Of a stretch of DNA of 64,000 nucleotides, positions 1 through 44,441 are shown piece after piece (position 1 is the first letter of the stretch; each line of letters begins with the position of its first letter). The DNA lies in contig CM043807.1 in assembly GCA_023974075.1 (NCBI GenBank), forward strand, positions 8,175,676-8,239,675, read 5' to 3'. The position numbers and the translations under genes are program-made. The notes beneath the pieces are model-generated. The model ran no database searches. It worked only from the letters and a program-made list of their open reading frames with translations, and was not told the origin of the DNA. Origin of the DNA: Chaenocephalus aceratus (lineage: Eukaryota; Chordata; Actinopteri; Perciformes; Channichthyidae).

Positions 1-7
1 TAGTCTC

Positions 8-217
8 CACTGAAAAAACTGAAATGTTGACTTTAATGTAATGTATTATGTCAACAGATGTCAGATAACTGTATGAGGTTAGATAAAATCAATAATTTTA
101 AGTTCAAATACAAATATTAGGTTCAACTTGATACTATTGCTTTCAACTAACCTAATGGTAATGTAAAATTCTTTGATAATATATTTATTTCAAGTCAACG
201 TTAGAGTTCTGTCAGAG
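8..217. mobile_element. Hairpin MITE, copy 1
   Basis: Begins CACTGAAAAAACTGAAATG and ends near AAGTCAACGTTAGAGTTCTG. The two halves are largely inverted copies of one another (TTAGGTTCAAC.. against ..AACCTAATGG). It shares its sequence with copies at 1707, 6602, 11425, 12371, 26511 and 52355. The right end is diverged. Confidence 0.75.
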
Positions 218-1554
218 TATATCACTATCATTGACTTCAGGAGAGGAGACAGCTCAGGAGTGTTGTTGCTCAACAAGTGCACAGCAGCTGATACAAAACA
301 ACTCCTCCGCCCTCCTCCCCCGCACCAACGTCAGCGGCAGAAGATCACATTTTATGAATCAGTGTTACGTTTCATTCCGATTTCCTCGCTTCCTGTAAGC
401 GGTTCCTGATCCGCCGTCACCGTATGAGTGGAGCGGACACATCTGTGAGGCAGAGCTCCACAGGAGACTTCCGTCACCAAGATGGATGGAAATGTATCAG
501 CGATGAATAAATACACCCAACTACTTCCCCCTTCATCCCTCCCTTATTGCAACAGATGTTACAGCTCCGTAGTGTTCTACTCTCCCATGCTGCAATGTGG
601 TTCCACTTGTGTTTATTTATCCTCTCGTTCCCGTACTTGTACTTGAGTGGATGCGGAAACTGGATGTGCACGCATGGAGCTGCGTGGAAAGGCACTTGCT
701 AAAAGAGATTACCCAAGCTCCGTCATGCACACGATGGGGTTGCGTGACCCCATTGTAAACCCGGGGTTTGACCTATGACCTTTTGAGAAGCGATGAAATG
801 GAGGGAAACCTCCCATTTCCCTCCGCCGGGGTTTTTCGAAGTGGAAGCATTGTTAATGAGCTCTAGAATGGATTTTTAATGAAACCACCACTTGGTCTGA
901 AGAGTTATACTAGGCTAAAAGAGCATGCAAGAGCAGAAACAGGTGTCAGCACTTGACTGGACACATGATGAAATAGGGAGAAGATTTCATGTTTTTTGTG
1001 ACTTTACTTATAGGTCGAAGTATGTCATGTACCTGCCAGACCTTGTTCCCATCAAACTCCAGCTGTCCTTTCTGTTTAAATGATCTCTTTATCTCTATGT
1101 TAGAAATATTAGAAACCCTGAAAAGACATTTTCACATGCAATTTGAGAGTTACCTTCAGGCCTCATATAGTGTGATATATAGCTCATTGTACAGCCCTTT
1201 ATTAGGCAGGCAGGATTACAGAGTTACAATACTGATGGACAATGCAGATGTGTTGTCCTTTTCTTCCTTTCCCATGCCTTCACATTCAGGTAAATGTTTA
1301 ATTGTGACGTAACGCATGGGCAACTGGTGATATATTAGGTGATTTTCCTTTTTTACAACCAAATGTGTGTGATGAAAAGTCCAGAGTTGCACAGTTATCT
1401 CCTTAACTCATGTGCCTCATCTTATCCTCCCTTTTGCAGTAAACGTTGTCAGTAAAACTCCCCAATATGCGGACGTTTTACAGTTTCACTTTCCTTATTT
1501 CTGATCTGTTGCTGCATCTTTTATGGAGTCATATGATCAGCCCCATTCAAAGTA

Positions 1555-1690
1555 CACTGTAAAAAAAATCTGTAATCTAGGCAGTAAATTACTGTATTAC
1601 CCACAGTAATTTACTTTGAATTTGTAATACAGTGTAATACTGTACATTATGCTGCATTGTGGGAATATTATCCTTACATTTAATTTTTCA
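1555..1690. mobile_element. Fragment of a CACTGTAAAA-type MITE
   Basis: The sequence has CACTGTAAAAAAAATCTGTAA and internal inverted words (CAGTAAATTACTGTATTACC, ACAGTAATTTACT). These resemble a common fish terminal-repeat family; I cannot name it. Its end abuts MITE copy 2. Confidence 0.4.
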
Positions 1691-1706
1691 GTATGTATAT
1701 ATACAT

Positions 1707-1875
1707 ACTGAAAAAACTGAAAAGTTGACTTTAATTAAATGTATTATGTCAACAGATTTCACATATCTTCATTAGGTTAGTTGAAAGCAATAATATTAAG
1801 TTGAACCTACTAGTCTTTATTTATACTTAATATTATTGCTTTCAGCTAACCTAATACAGTTATGTGAAACACAAT
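1707..1875. mobile_element. Hairpin MITE, copy 2 (right end missing)
   Basis: Carries ACTGAAAAAACTGAAAAG, ATGTATTATGTCAACAG and the mirrored half CTAACCTAATACAGTTATGTG, then breaks off. Its left edge forms a perfect 32-bp palindrome (1684-1715) with the end of the preceding element, suggesting insertion next to another transposon. Confidence 0.75.
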
Positions 1876-2656
1876 CAAGCCTTGTCGCCTTTCCGTTTCT
1901 CTGGCCTTGGATAGCAGTTCACCTCCTCTCAAACGGAAATGCAGCTCTGTCATATCACACAGTCCTTGCTACTGTTCTTCCTCTGTTCCTCCGCCCTTAC
2001 TTCCTGACTATCTCCCACCTTTTCCTCATCCTGAACATGTCATGCGCTGAGTAAGGGCTTTGTGTGTGACCTCCTGTAACATGGAGCAGGATTTGGTGTG
2101 GAATAGGAAGAGGAACTCCTCTGGGGCAAAGGAAGTGATGGCAGTTAATACCTTGAACTTCATAAGTCATTCATCGAAGCAGCAATTATCTATTCCATGC
2201 TAGCCGTGGCAATGGCCTCTGGGACATTGGGTCAGTTAGGATGTGAGCGGGCAGACTTGTAGGCGTGTGCTTGAGAACGGGAGAGGTCGAAGGGCAGTGT
2301 GTGTACAGGGTGGGACATTTCCGATGTTCTCTGTAAAACAGACATCTGGAGTCACGTTACCGTAATCATTTTCTTTTCACAAAACATTAACGGCGCTTCC
2401 CATACCACCGGATGAAGATACAGCAGCGTATCAGTGACAGCACATTGACACCCGCCACACACACACGGACCGGTTTGACGCCCTATCCGCTGTGTCCTCA
2501 TAAGCACGGTGTCTCGTGTCCTCTTCTATTTTTACCGGCAGGCGCTGAAAGCCTCTGGAAGCTCCTTGTCAATGGGCATCTCATTCCACCGCCAACAGCG
2601 TGTCACCATTTATTAAGTCGTCATTACTCAGGGTCACTCCGGCTGTGGTGCTGTAA

Positions 2657-2790
2657 GGGGGGGGGGGGGGGGGGGGGGTTGTTGCGTGGTCGCAAATAGA
2701 TCGGCGAGGATAGGTCGGACTGTTGCTGCACTCCCTAAAGGGCAAGCCATAAAGGCGTGTTGCTGCACATCTCACTCCCCCCCCCCCCCC
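2657..2790. repeat. Poly-G run followed by poly-C run
   Basis: About 22 consecutive G at 2657-2679 and a run of 14 C at about 2777-2790. They could pair or form G-quadruplexes. Run lengths in raw assemblies are unreliable. Confidence 0.8.
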
Positions 2791-3252
2791 GGTGAAGATC
2801 GATGCAGGTAGCCGGGCTGCCATTAGTTGGGCTAATGCAGACAAATGGGGGGAAGGTGGCTGATCGGGGCAGAGGAGAGAGGCTGGGGTCGATGGAGCGA
2901 TGCTAAGAGCGAGAAGAGAGTACTTTTCATGCGTCTGTCCGCACGTCTTTTTGTTTTGGGTAAACAGACGGAAAGGCTGTTTAGACTAAAGGGGCGCTGA
3001 GAGACGAGGACGGGGGCGCCATGGTTGTGCAAGTGAATGCACAATGGAGGATGCATGTAGGCACACGGATTCATTCAGAACAACAGATAAAGAGTGACTT
3101 GTCGAGTTCCTGGGTATTAAAAAGTGTTACTTTAAGAGACGTATTCGGTTTCTTTCAGTTGTAAGAACAACATACTCAAGTCATTTCCCTACGGACATCA
3201 TGACGTGGCAAGACAAGAAACACAAAGCAAAAAAACACTCTACTTAGACCAG

Positions 3253-3420
3253 GGGACTCCAACACATCGACCGCGAGCTACCGGTAGCTCGCAAGCCCTC
3301 AATAAGTAGCTCGCCAAGCAAATCCAAAAAGTAAAAAATACACACAAAAAAATAGGAAATGTAATTAAAAGAATCTACCTATGCATAAACGAAACCTCAA
3401 TCATAGCGAGCTCTATCTAC
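3253..3420 (+). mobile_element. hAT-like terminus fragment
   Basis: CAGGGGACTCCAACACATCG followed by GCGAGCTACCGGTAGCTCGC resembles the CAGGGG-type ends of fish hAT elements. No opposite end was found nearby. Confidence 0.45.
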
Positions 3421-4993
3421 TTACTACAACTCTATATCTATCTCACACCCCTCCTCCCCCACCCTATACATTTACTCATTGACATTTACATAACTGGATG
3501 CCCACAACTACGGTCAGTATAAACGTATAAAGGTCAAACAACGGTGATGGATATGAAAAAAGACAGTTTGGATGATTATGTTAACGTTTGCCTTTATTTT
3601 CAACAATAGAGTGTTTCCAGATCTCAGCACTTCTCGTTTCACCTAAAGGAGTCTAAAAACAAGATTGGAGTTCTTTAGAGGAAACAATCGGCACTTCTTT
3701 CAAACTTTTCCAGAAATGATTTAGTACACAAACAACCCAATACATAATTACTCGCTGCTATTTGATAGAAAACACAAACATACACAGAACCCTGACCATT
3801 TTACAATACAGCAACAATAATTACTTTCCCCAAAGCACAGTCGGAGTCTTTAAAGGGTGCTCTTATTTCACAAACACACTCACTGTGCTAATCCCGCCCG
3901 ATTCTCAGGTTGTTTTCTTTAAGGGTCTTTAGGTGTGTGAGTTGACACATCAGCACTCCTGTTTATCAAAGCTTTTATCACTTCTCCGCTGATATGTCAC
4001 CCTCTGAGAGGAAGCAGGAGGTCCCCACGCACACACACACACACCTGCGGGGGCTAGTGGGGGTTAAGAAGAGGGGTGGGAGGGGGGGTTGTTGTTGACC
4101 TGCCCTGCTGATGTGAATGACTTAACCAGATACAGGATCTGTCCCAGACTGCAGGTTAACTACCAGCATGTGTTCCCCTCAACCGCCAGATTCCATCCGG
4201 ATAAGTCCAGCCCGCCCTCAAAGGCTACTCTCTCTGTGGGAAAATTGTGATCTGTAATTGACGTACAGTACTCGTCGTAACTCTGTGTATAATATGTAAA
4301 TTCGGAACTCAAAAGCCTTTTCTAACTTTTCCTTATAATCTACTTTTTTGAAGCGGGGCTTAAGTGTACACGATACGGCTTTTATAGAAATTAGACCTCT
4401 TGTTTTGTCTTGATTTATTCCTCCTAACTTTTCCCAGGACTGCTTTTCTTCATCCATGTCATCCAGGCCCATTATCACTAACCCCCACACTCACTTCAAA
4501 GCCAAGGTTCAAGCCGGAGGGGGAATAAGTTCATAAATAAGATCTGCAATACATTTAAAATGTAAAGAGATAAGGTGCAGGATCATTCACAGGCCTTTCT
4601 TATAGTGATCTAACTACTCTTTGTGAAATCTGTATATGTTCTGTTACTAATACTTACTTGTAAATATCATACACACAATCTGTGCTTTTACCCTTAATTA
4701 GTGTTTTCTAATAAGATGTCAGTTTGGTTTCTTTGACAAAATCCAACAAATCAGTCACAACATTTAATACAACATCAATGTCCTAATTAAAAGTTTTAAC
4801 TAATCTACGGTTTATGACAATTGGCCAAACAAGGAAGGCTGAGTGTGTGTTTTTTATTTTGTCTATTAATTGTTTGCAATGTCGAGAGAGCACTTTCAAT
4901 CTGAACAATGTACACTCTCTGCTGTTCTTACTATACAACATGTAAACTAGAACTCCTGTAACTGTAATAGATGTATTCAGGTTATATTGGTTG

Positions 4994-4994
4994 T

Positions 4995-5042
<48 letters not shown>
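4994..5042 (+). repeat. (CAA)n microsatellite
   Basis: About 16 CAA units in the sema3a upstream region. Confidence 0.95.
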
Positions 5043-5623
5043 GCATACTCAACAAGTAATTTCCTGAGATCTGGAACATCATGACATGGTGGAAAAAAGT
5101 CTGACAAAGCAAAAATAAATCCTGCAATTAAATGATCATAAGTTCTTTAAAAAACAACTGTTTAACCAAACTATCCAAAACACTTTATTTTGAGTTGATT
5201 CTGAAATACCTGCAAGACCTTTAAAATGTTAAGCGATAAGATGACACATATTGTTTCCAACGTCAAGAGTGCGTTTTCAATCTGAACTAACACTTCATGC
5301 AGTTCTTACCATACTAAATGTTAACCAGAAAATGTAACTTTATTGAGATAAAATACAGGATTTGGATACAAAAAATACATTCACATCTCGTTAAGTTCTA
5401 ATTCTGCTTCATAACAATATGATTTATTAGGAGCCATCACGTCAGTCAATCTTTGTCAGACTTTAGCCTTAGGACATACAGGTGACCTGCAAATCATCTG
5501 ACAGCAGCAATAAACCCCGCCTTGGTTTGAGGTTCTCCAAAGAAAGGCTTGGCTGTGAGATATTAAAGGAGATGGAAAACTGATGACGAACTAAAGAGGA
5601 AATCATTGCGGAAGGGAAGACAC

Positions 5624-6277
5624 TATAAAACCCTCAGTATCCAGCACACTTCCTCTCCACCGTACTGGTTGCATCGGCGCTCTCCAGTCCTCCTACCCCC
5701 CCCTCTCTCTCTCTCACCAGCACTCCCCTTCTCTCTCCCTCAGCTGCTCTCCCTCCCCTCTCTTCTTGTGGATGGTGTGGCTCTCTCGCTCGTCCTCTCT
5801 CTCCCTCGCAGTCTGGTGGAGCCGCGCACAAGGATTAGAGGGTTGCTGTGAGTGTCTGCTCAGAGAGAAGAAGCCAGAAGACAGAGAGAGAGATAAAATA
5901 AGAAATACTCCAGAAAAAAGGACAGCTTGACTGCTGTGGATCTGCTTTACCTTTCATCTCCAGCTGAAGCCTTCACCTGGGGGGGGGGGAGAACAGATAG
6001 GGACTATTAAGCCTGGACCTCCACACAGGGAGCCATGTGAGCAGCACCCCTCCACCCACTTCACACCACAGAACAGTCCCCCCTACGGTCTGCTCTCTGA
6101 GCTGGGGAGCACCAACAGGATTTTTTCCCCTTTTCCCTGGAAGCTCCACTTTCTGTTCTCGCTTGGAGGGACTCTCCAGGCTTCGGCGTACCCCAGAGGG
6201 AGACACTCATCTCTGGGCACTGGTCGGGGGTGTGAGTGCCCCCTGGTCTGGAGGCCAGCCAGCAGTGCTCCAGCACC
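5624..6277 (+). promoter_or_regulatory. sema3a: Candidate sema3a promoter and 5' UTR
   Basis: TATAAAA lies at 5624-5630, followed by a CT/GA-rich stretch (about 5690-5830) typical of vertebrate leaders. The region runs uninterrupted to the start codon, but upstream noncoding exons cannot be excluded. It holds a 52-codon upstream ORF with a weak start context (5772-5930) and a minimal ATG-TGA uORF at 6035-6040. The transcription start is inferred only. Confidence 0.4.
6035..6040 (+). promoter_or_regulatory. Start-stop upstream ORF (ATGTGA)
   Basis: GAGCCATGTGA has G at -3 and an immediate TGA, lying 243 nt upstream of the sema3a start. Such AUG-stop elements are known to hold ribosomes and lower downstream translation. 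It matters only if this segment is in the mature leader. Confidence 0.4.
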
Positions 6278-38147
<31,870 letters not shown>

Positions 38148-38218
38148 GGAAAAAGAGCACAGAGATGCACACATGCAACCAGATATACACACACAAGCAC
38201 AAACCCATGCATCCACAC

Positions 38219-38220
<2 letters not shown>

Positions 38221-38276
<56 letters not shown>
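38221..38276 (+). repeat. (CA)n microsatellite in the sema3a 3' UTR
   Basis: About 26 CA units, 75 nt after the stop codon, so it would be transcribed into the mRNA. Confidence 0.95.
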
Positions 38277-38277
<1 letters not shown>

Positions 38278-40150
38278 TCTATCGATTGTGTGTCCAATGT
38301 ATGATTCAGTGACCTCGCCATGACAGCAAAACCAATAAGAAAACAGCAGCTCACACTCTTAGAAAAGTAGAAATACAAGAGCTGCCATCATGTCACAACA
38401 ACACACTCCAATTCAAAGACACAAATGAAATGGACAAAGACTAACAGAGGACTGAAAACTGGAATGCATACTGTAAATGTGTGAAGATATGGCTGGTTGC
38501 CTGGGATACTGCCTGGCAGACACTTCAACCTCCTGTACATAAGCTACTAAAATAAGACTGGGACAAAATGTTTAGTGAGGTGTTTGTTCATACGCAGAGG
38601 GACTTACTATGCTGAGAGGACAGTTGTGGAGACATTTATAGATACACAGACTTTTATGGAAGCAGAAATGATCCACTGTCCTCACTGCCTGAGCATGTGA
38701 CCTGCAAGATGAGTGTTCATGGAATGGATTAAAAACTCTTTTTTTGAAAAACTGTTTGAGGAGAAAGAGCCTTCCATCTAGTCTTTGGAGTGAAGACATG
38801 CACCCTTAAAGGAGAAAAGGGAAAGGGTTGCACCAGTGGCCCCTTATGTTGTTTAAAAACAAATAGAAGCATTAATACAAGCAAAAACTGCAAAGCCGTG
38901 TAGAGAAAGTGCTTCATCATTTCTCCACCGAGGCTGGGAAAGCATTGTGCATGTTGTCGTCAATCAATGTTTTAATAAGCTAGTTATTTTATGGAATTCT
39001 AGAAGCTTTTTTTTTTTACACCCTCCCTAAAAAGTGTTTCTTTTATATTGTCTTTTCTTTCCAGACCAGTGATTCTATTTTAGGGGCAAAACGTTACATG
39101 CACCATATTAGTCTCATTGTGCATTATCCCTACTGCTCTCCAGGATTCTGTGTAAGTTATGATGTTGTTGCTTTTTATGGGATTTAAAGAATCTGGGCAC
39201 GGATTCCAGTTGTAGGCTATGCTAAAAACCCAGTCTGAAATAGACTGCCAGTTGTTTTGTGTACATATATACAACAAACTTAGCTCTGTGTATATACAGT
39301 ACATATACAGTACAAGAACACCACTTGATTATTATTTATTGCTCATTGTTTTGTGAAAGGGTTGCATTTATTTTTGATATTATGGTATTTTTGGCTCATC
39401 AATATATTGGGAGAAACAATGGCAGAGGGAACTAAGGAAGCTTTGATGGACCAACTGGCTGAAATTGTGTCAAGGAATCCCTTTTTGGGGATAAAAGGGT
39501 TGATATGAGTACAGGGGTTTGTGTCATTACTACATATTTGACAGAGATCCCACCAACGATAAGCACAATTTTGTCTCTTGACTTTCATAGCAGATTATTT
39601 CATTTTATTTTAATTTCTCCTAAATCCATTCAACATGTCTTTGTTCATCCATTATGTGTAAGATAATTCCCCAAACTGAAAAACTTTAGCTGTGAATCTC
39701 TGTAAGAAATAGTGGAGAAAAAATGTTAAACCTAGTCTGAAGGAGAAGACACGTTATACTGCATGTGAATGCTACCTACAGTAAGTGCATCTTTTTTATC
39801 GTCTCTTTACGTGTTTTGTGTAAGAGGTAAAGTTCCCTTAAAGCAAGGTGTGAATTACTTTTGTCCTTTTGCCAAAACAGTGATAAAACAACCTACAATA
39901 CTCTGGCCAAAGCTGGTTAAGATCCAAACTCCTTTAACTACTCAACTGTGGTACCTCCTGTCTCCCCTGTCCCCTAAGACAGGAGTAATGTGTCAATGCA
40001 ATAAATTAGTCAAGATAGTGTCCTCTACTAAAAGTCCAAAGTTGGTTGTGTCCCTGATTCAGGTCCCTCCCTCAGAGTTAGAAAAGTGAGAGAGCTGAAG
40101 TTACTGCTGCTGTAACAAAGGTTTTTTTCTGGCATGCATTCAGTTGTCTA

Positions 40151-40156
40151 AATAAA
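40151..40156 (+). terminator. Candidate polyadenylation signal of sema3a
   Basis: A canonical AATAAA with a downstream T-rich segment (GTCTCTTTGTTCTC). A further AATAAA near 40271 is an alternative. Confidence 0.45.
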
Positions 40157-40779
40157 CATCTCCGTTACAAAAGAAAAGTCTCTTTGTTCTCATTTCAGTT
40201 AAAAATGTTCTGCACATAGTGTCCTCAGCTGCACTACATTGTATCCAAGGTAACACAAAGGACTCAAATTAAATAAAAAGACTACAGACATGCTAGGCCC
40301 TGTGAGGCTAAAAGTGGAGCTAAATGCTAACATGAGAATGCTAACATGCCCAGAATGACAACGCATGTCCACTATCTTAGTGTTAGCATGCTAATTAGTG
40401 CTAATTAGCACTAAACACAAAGTAAGCTAATAGGAATGTCAATCGTTTTGCAGACAATGTTTGTTTGTTATAAACCAATGTAGCCTCACCGTAAAGGGAT
40501 ATTCCATTTTTGAAAACATTGAACTACCGATGCCATCGACAGAAAACATGGCTGAAATTCAGGAGCAATTTATTGTTTAAAAAAGTTTAGAAAGAACATT
40601 AGGGTGAGCTTGTTAGCTACCATGATGCTAGCTCACTGTGATTGGGTACTATACTTGATGGAAGTAAGACATAATTAAACTCATTTGTTTCACCTGGGCT
40701 TTTCCTAATGTGAGGTCAAATGACTGCTGTGAAAACAAGTCTTCAATATAAGAAGAAGAAAAATAAGTCTTCAATATTC

Positions 40780-43020
40780 TTAACCCTTGTGTTATGTTCC
40801 CATTTCGCACCCTTTAATAATGTTCGGGTCAAATTTCAGGGTTTAAAAAAAATACAGAACTAAATTCAACATGCACAATTCCTTATATAATATTGTCTTT
40901 AACTCATTCCCCAACAATATAAATGAAATATATGATTAGTTTTTGAAAATAGTCTTTGCTAGATCAAATTTAACAATGGAAGTGTCCATCGTTTTTTATG
41001 ATAAAAATGTAATTTATTTATACACTGTAATAAAAACTAGGTTTACATTTTGCTCATGCTTTTCTAGGACAAATGTAAATGAAAAATGTTTTCATTAATG
41101 TTTATTATTTTGAATCTGTCATATAATAATCAAAGCCCTGATGGAAATAAAGCAATTTGACAGCAATTGAAACACAAGAACCACACATCCAAAAGTGTTT
41201 GGCTGTGAAATATATAGAGATGATGAAACATCCATATAAATGACATAGAACAGATATAAACACAAACCAAATAAAAGCAATTAACAGTCACTATTCATAA
41301 AATACAGTATATCCGAAAAATATATTGATGAAGGGACGCTGCAGAACATCATGTGAGTCAATGGGCAAGTCCGTTTAGGAAACACATGATGTACAGAACT
41401 TCTTTGTGTGTATAGCACAGATGTCTGTGTCTTGGGTCCTTTGAGGGTCCACAGACCTCACAGCACTTCCTTTTGCCGGCACAGGGTGCAATCTAGAACA
41501 GTAAAATATGTATTAGTTCAGAAATTGTTTTCACCTCATCTCCTGCATGTGAGGTGTCACCAGTGCCTTGCCAAGCTCCTCCAGAAAAATGCATCTTCTT
41601 TGGAGCTTCTTTTGGTTCCATTCTGGGTTTATTGCCATCCAAAGTGCAAAGGCATTGTAAGCAGAGACATCCAGGATGTTGTAGAATATCATAAGTGGCC
41701 ACCTCAAGGTCCTTCTTTGGCATTGTAATCAAGTATTATATCTGGCTTACGGTCCTCACAGCCACTGATCTTTGCATCTCTGTGTAACTTGCTCATGAGG
41801 GACATTTCTGCCCTTTTTTGGTATGTAGGATACCAGGGCAGTGTTGTCTGTGAACACAAAGTCGGAGGAATGAACTGGCCTTTTCTTCACCGTTAGAAGA
41901 TGAGGGGGAAGCTCTGTCTTGTTTTTTCATACTGTTCCAATCATTGTGTCTTTTCTTCTGAGAAGTTCTTGTCCCAGGCTGTGCGATGTGAACAAATGAT
42001 CGCAGGTGACATTGTGGCCACTGAGGCCCTGCACCATGTCATTTCTCAGGCACTCTTCCCTCTGGCTTCCCTGTATACATGTGCATATACCATGCATAGG
42101 ATGATACAGCATCGCAGGCAGCCCAGATTTGTATTCCATACCTTGCTGGCTTGGAGGGAATATACTGCCTGAAAGGGCAGTAAAACCCCACAAGCCGTTC
42201 ATCCACAGTAACATTTGGCCCAGGGTTGTAGAGGGATGGAAGCCGCTGCACCCACTTGTCCCACACTGTGCGCATTGCTGCCAACTTGTCCCTCCGTCAT
42301 GGTCTCCCTGTCATCAAACCTGATGATCCTTGAAAAAATATGAAAAGTCTCAAGAGACATTGTTGCCCTGTAAATGGCTCTCCCTGTTTCAGCATCCCAC
42401 AGACTCTCAGTGGGCTCCCCTCTTGACCTATACACACCTGCAAGAATACGGATGCCAAAGTATGCATGCACATGTGTAATATCCAACTCTTTCCATTCCT
42501 TCCCAAAAACCCATCTCCCCTCAAGATTGGTCATGTCCAATATGATGTTTTGTATTGAGTCTGGCATCAAAAGCTCGAGTGATGACTTGATGTCATGAAC
42601 ATGCGTCACTGCCATTCGTGTCGGCCCGGGTACCATCCTTATTATATTTGCAGACAAGCGAGTGGGCTCACTTATTGGGGATGAACACCATTCAATCTTG
42701 CCGTTCTTTGACATGTATGTCTTCACCTCTTCTCCTACTGTGACTGGCTGTGGGGGTCTTCTTGCGGCTGGCTGTGGGGGTCCTTGAGCGGCTGGCTGTG
42801 GGGGTCTTCTTGCGGCTGGCTGTGGGGGTCTTCCAGCAGCTGGCTCTGAGTCAAGTTCATCTTCCAATTCGCTGTCAAATTCTGAGTTTACCTCCACATT
42901 ATCCTCATCTTCAGAAAGTTCTTCCTGTCCCACTTCACCGTGTTCTTCTAATGCATTCTCTGAGCAGAATATCTTTTGGCCATTTTGCTGGTAGATAATT
43001 GTAGTTCTGCACTATACACT
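40780..43020 (-). mobile_element. piggyBac-type DNA transposon, one end preserved
   Basis: The target tetranucleotide TTAA at 40780-40783 is followed by CCCTTGTGTTATGTTC, a piggyBac-type terminal repeat. The transposase remnant reads on the minus strand toward this end. The opposite TTAA-flanked end was not found before the (CA)n array at 43046, so the other end is probably lost. Confidence 0.8.
41400..42983 (-). pseudogene. piggyBac transposase remnant
   Basis: Starts MAKRYSAQ at 42983, then an acidic N-terminal stretch with four 8-residue RPPQPAAR-type repeats (42747-42840). The catalytic core follows (HVHAYFGIRILAGVYRSRGE, TVDERLVGFYCPFRQYIPSK, YGIQIWAACDA, HNVTCDHLFTS, DFVFTDNTALVSY). 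The C-terminus is a Cys/His cluster (KRKCCEVCGPSKDPRHRHLC). Frame breaks occur near the start, near 42295 and near 41920. After LDYNAKEG the sequence jumps to RWPLMIFYNILDVS-like text, so the segment that normally carries the third catalytic Asp is deleted. Inactive. Confidence 0.85.
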
Positions 43021-43042
43021 GTAATGTGAGGTTATGTCTCTG

Positions 43043-43150
<108 letters not shown>

Positions 43151-43155
43151 AGCCT

Positions 43156-43316
43156 TAGACGGGTGGCGCAGTGGTCTGTGCATCTGATCATCAGATCAAG
43201 GGGGGTGCTGGGGAACTCCAGTTCGAAACCCGCTCCCGCCCCACTGCGTCAGGCCGTTGTGTCCTTGGGCAAGACACTTCACCCGGATTTGCTCCTGTGG
43301 GTATTGTCCACAGTAC
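43156..43316 (+). mobile_element. tRNA-derived SINE 1, 5' part
   Basis: An A-box-like TGGCGCAGTGG at 43164 and B-box GTTCGAAACC at 43221, then GTCCTTGGGCAAGACACTTC, the tRNA-unrelated core common in fish SINEs. It is interrupted by the foldback element and resumes at about 44449-44505. Confidence 0.75.
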
Positions 43317-44441
43317 CAACCCAGTCTCGTAAAAAAATGTGTAATAACTACGTTGGTCCACAACGTAGTATTTCTACAAAAACGCCTCTGAAATTGTAAG
43401 ATACCTACGTTTTTTTTCACCATTCATTCCAATGGCTGGCGTATATGTCACGTGATCTTCACATTTCTCCCTGCAGAAAAAAAAACATGGCCGACATTCG
43501 TTTTATTCTCGGTGGGAAATGCCTATTTTAAGGTTAGTTTGGCGATTAAAATGCCCTTTGATGTCATTTGATGCGAGAAATATGAGTTGTTATTTCAGAT
43601 GATGTGTGCAGTGGATGTACATGATCTTTAGTTTTCTAGTCATTACGAAGATTACTTCAAGAAATTGTGTCTATACAACGTTTTCATTGTTACCAAGGTG
43701 GTTGCTAGGGACGCTGCTATCGATATTATTTCTGTTATGTTGGGTAAAAATGGTGTTATCTTTATTGCTACCCCCCTTCCCCGTCAATGTATAGTGTTGG
43801 TCCACAGTGCAAATGTATTAGTTTATCATTATTTGTTAATGACGATGTGATATGAGATGTGAGACTGAAATTGCACAGGGGAAAATAACGTTTCTGCACC
43901 ATTTTAGATGCGGATTTTGTTAAACTAATACGTTTGCGCTGTGGACCAACACTATACTTTGACGGGGAAGGGGGGTAGCAATAAAGATAACACCATTAAA
44001 CAGTTACACAACATAACAGAAATAATATCGATAGCAGTGTCCCTAGCAACCACCTTGGTAACAATGAAACGTTGTATAGACACCATTTCCTGAAGTAATC
44101 ATCGTAATAACTAACAAACTAAAGATCATGTACATCCACTGCACACATAATCTGAAATAACAACTCATATTTCTCGCATCAAATGACATCAAAACGCATT
44201 TTAATGGCCAAAGTAACTTTAAATAGGCATTTTACACCGAGAATAAAACGAAGTTCGGCCATGTTTTTTTTGTTCTGCAGGGAGAAATGTGAAGATCACG
44301 TGACATAGACGCCAGCCATTGGAATGAATGGGGGAAAAAAACGTGGGGATCTTACAATTTCAGAGGCGTTTTTGTAGAAATACTACGTCCTACGTTGTGG
44401 ACCAACGTAGTTATTACACGCTTTTTTGTGAGACTGGGTTG
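43317..44441. mobile_element. 1125-bp foldback element (giant inverted repeat)
   Basis: The ends are CAACCCAGTCTCGTAAAAAA and the inverse of CAACCCAGTCTCACAAAAAA. The left arm (43317 to about 43826) and right arm (about 43920-44441) are near-complete inverted copies about 510-520 bp long, around a loop of about 93 bp. It is flanked by ACAGTAC on both sides (43310-43316 and 44442-44448), a 7-bp target duplication inside SINE 1. No transposase ORF is present, so it must be moved in trans. Confidence 0.9.

Larger units (their letters stand above)
218..5623. other. Intergenic region upstream of sema3a
   Basis: Apart from the repeats listed separately I see no gene. ORFs here are short, overlap on both strands and show no domain. 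Confidence 0.6.
38148..40175 (+). other. sema3a: Probable sema3a 3' UTR
   Basis: After the stop there is a (CA)n run (38221-38276), then about 1.9 kb of unique AT-rich sequence with several ATTTA-type motifs. The first well-placed AATAAA is at 40151-40156, followed by a T-rich stretch, so cleavage near 40175 is proposed. No coding potential is seen. Confidence 0.5.

Noticed and set aside
5606..5851. 81-codon ORF in the CT-rich leader
   Set aside because: It is low-complexity Ser/Leu/Pro from CT repeats and has no ATG-initiated conserved sequence.
6236..6277. N-terminal extension of Sema3a from 6236
   Set aside because: The codon at 6236 is GTG, preceded immediately by an in-frame stop. The ATG at 6278 starts the signal peptide.
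43156..43316. Possible functional tRNA gene
   Set aside because: A and B boxes are present, but there is no cloverleaf with paired acceptor stem, and the SINE core follows directly.
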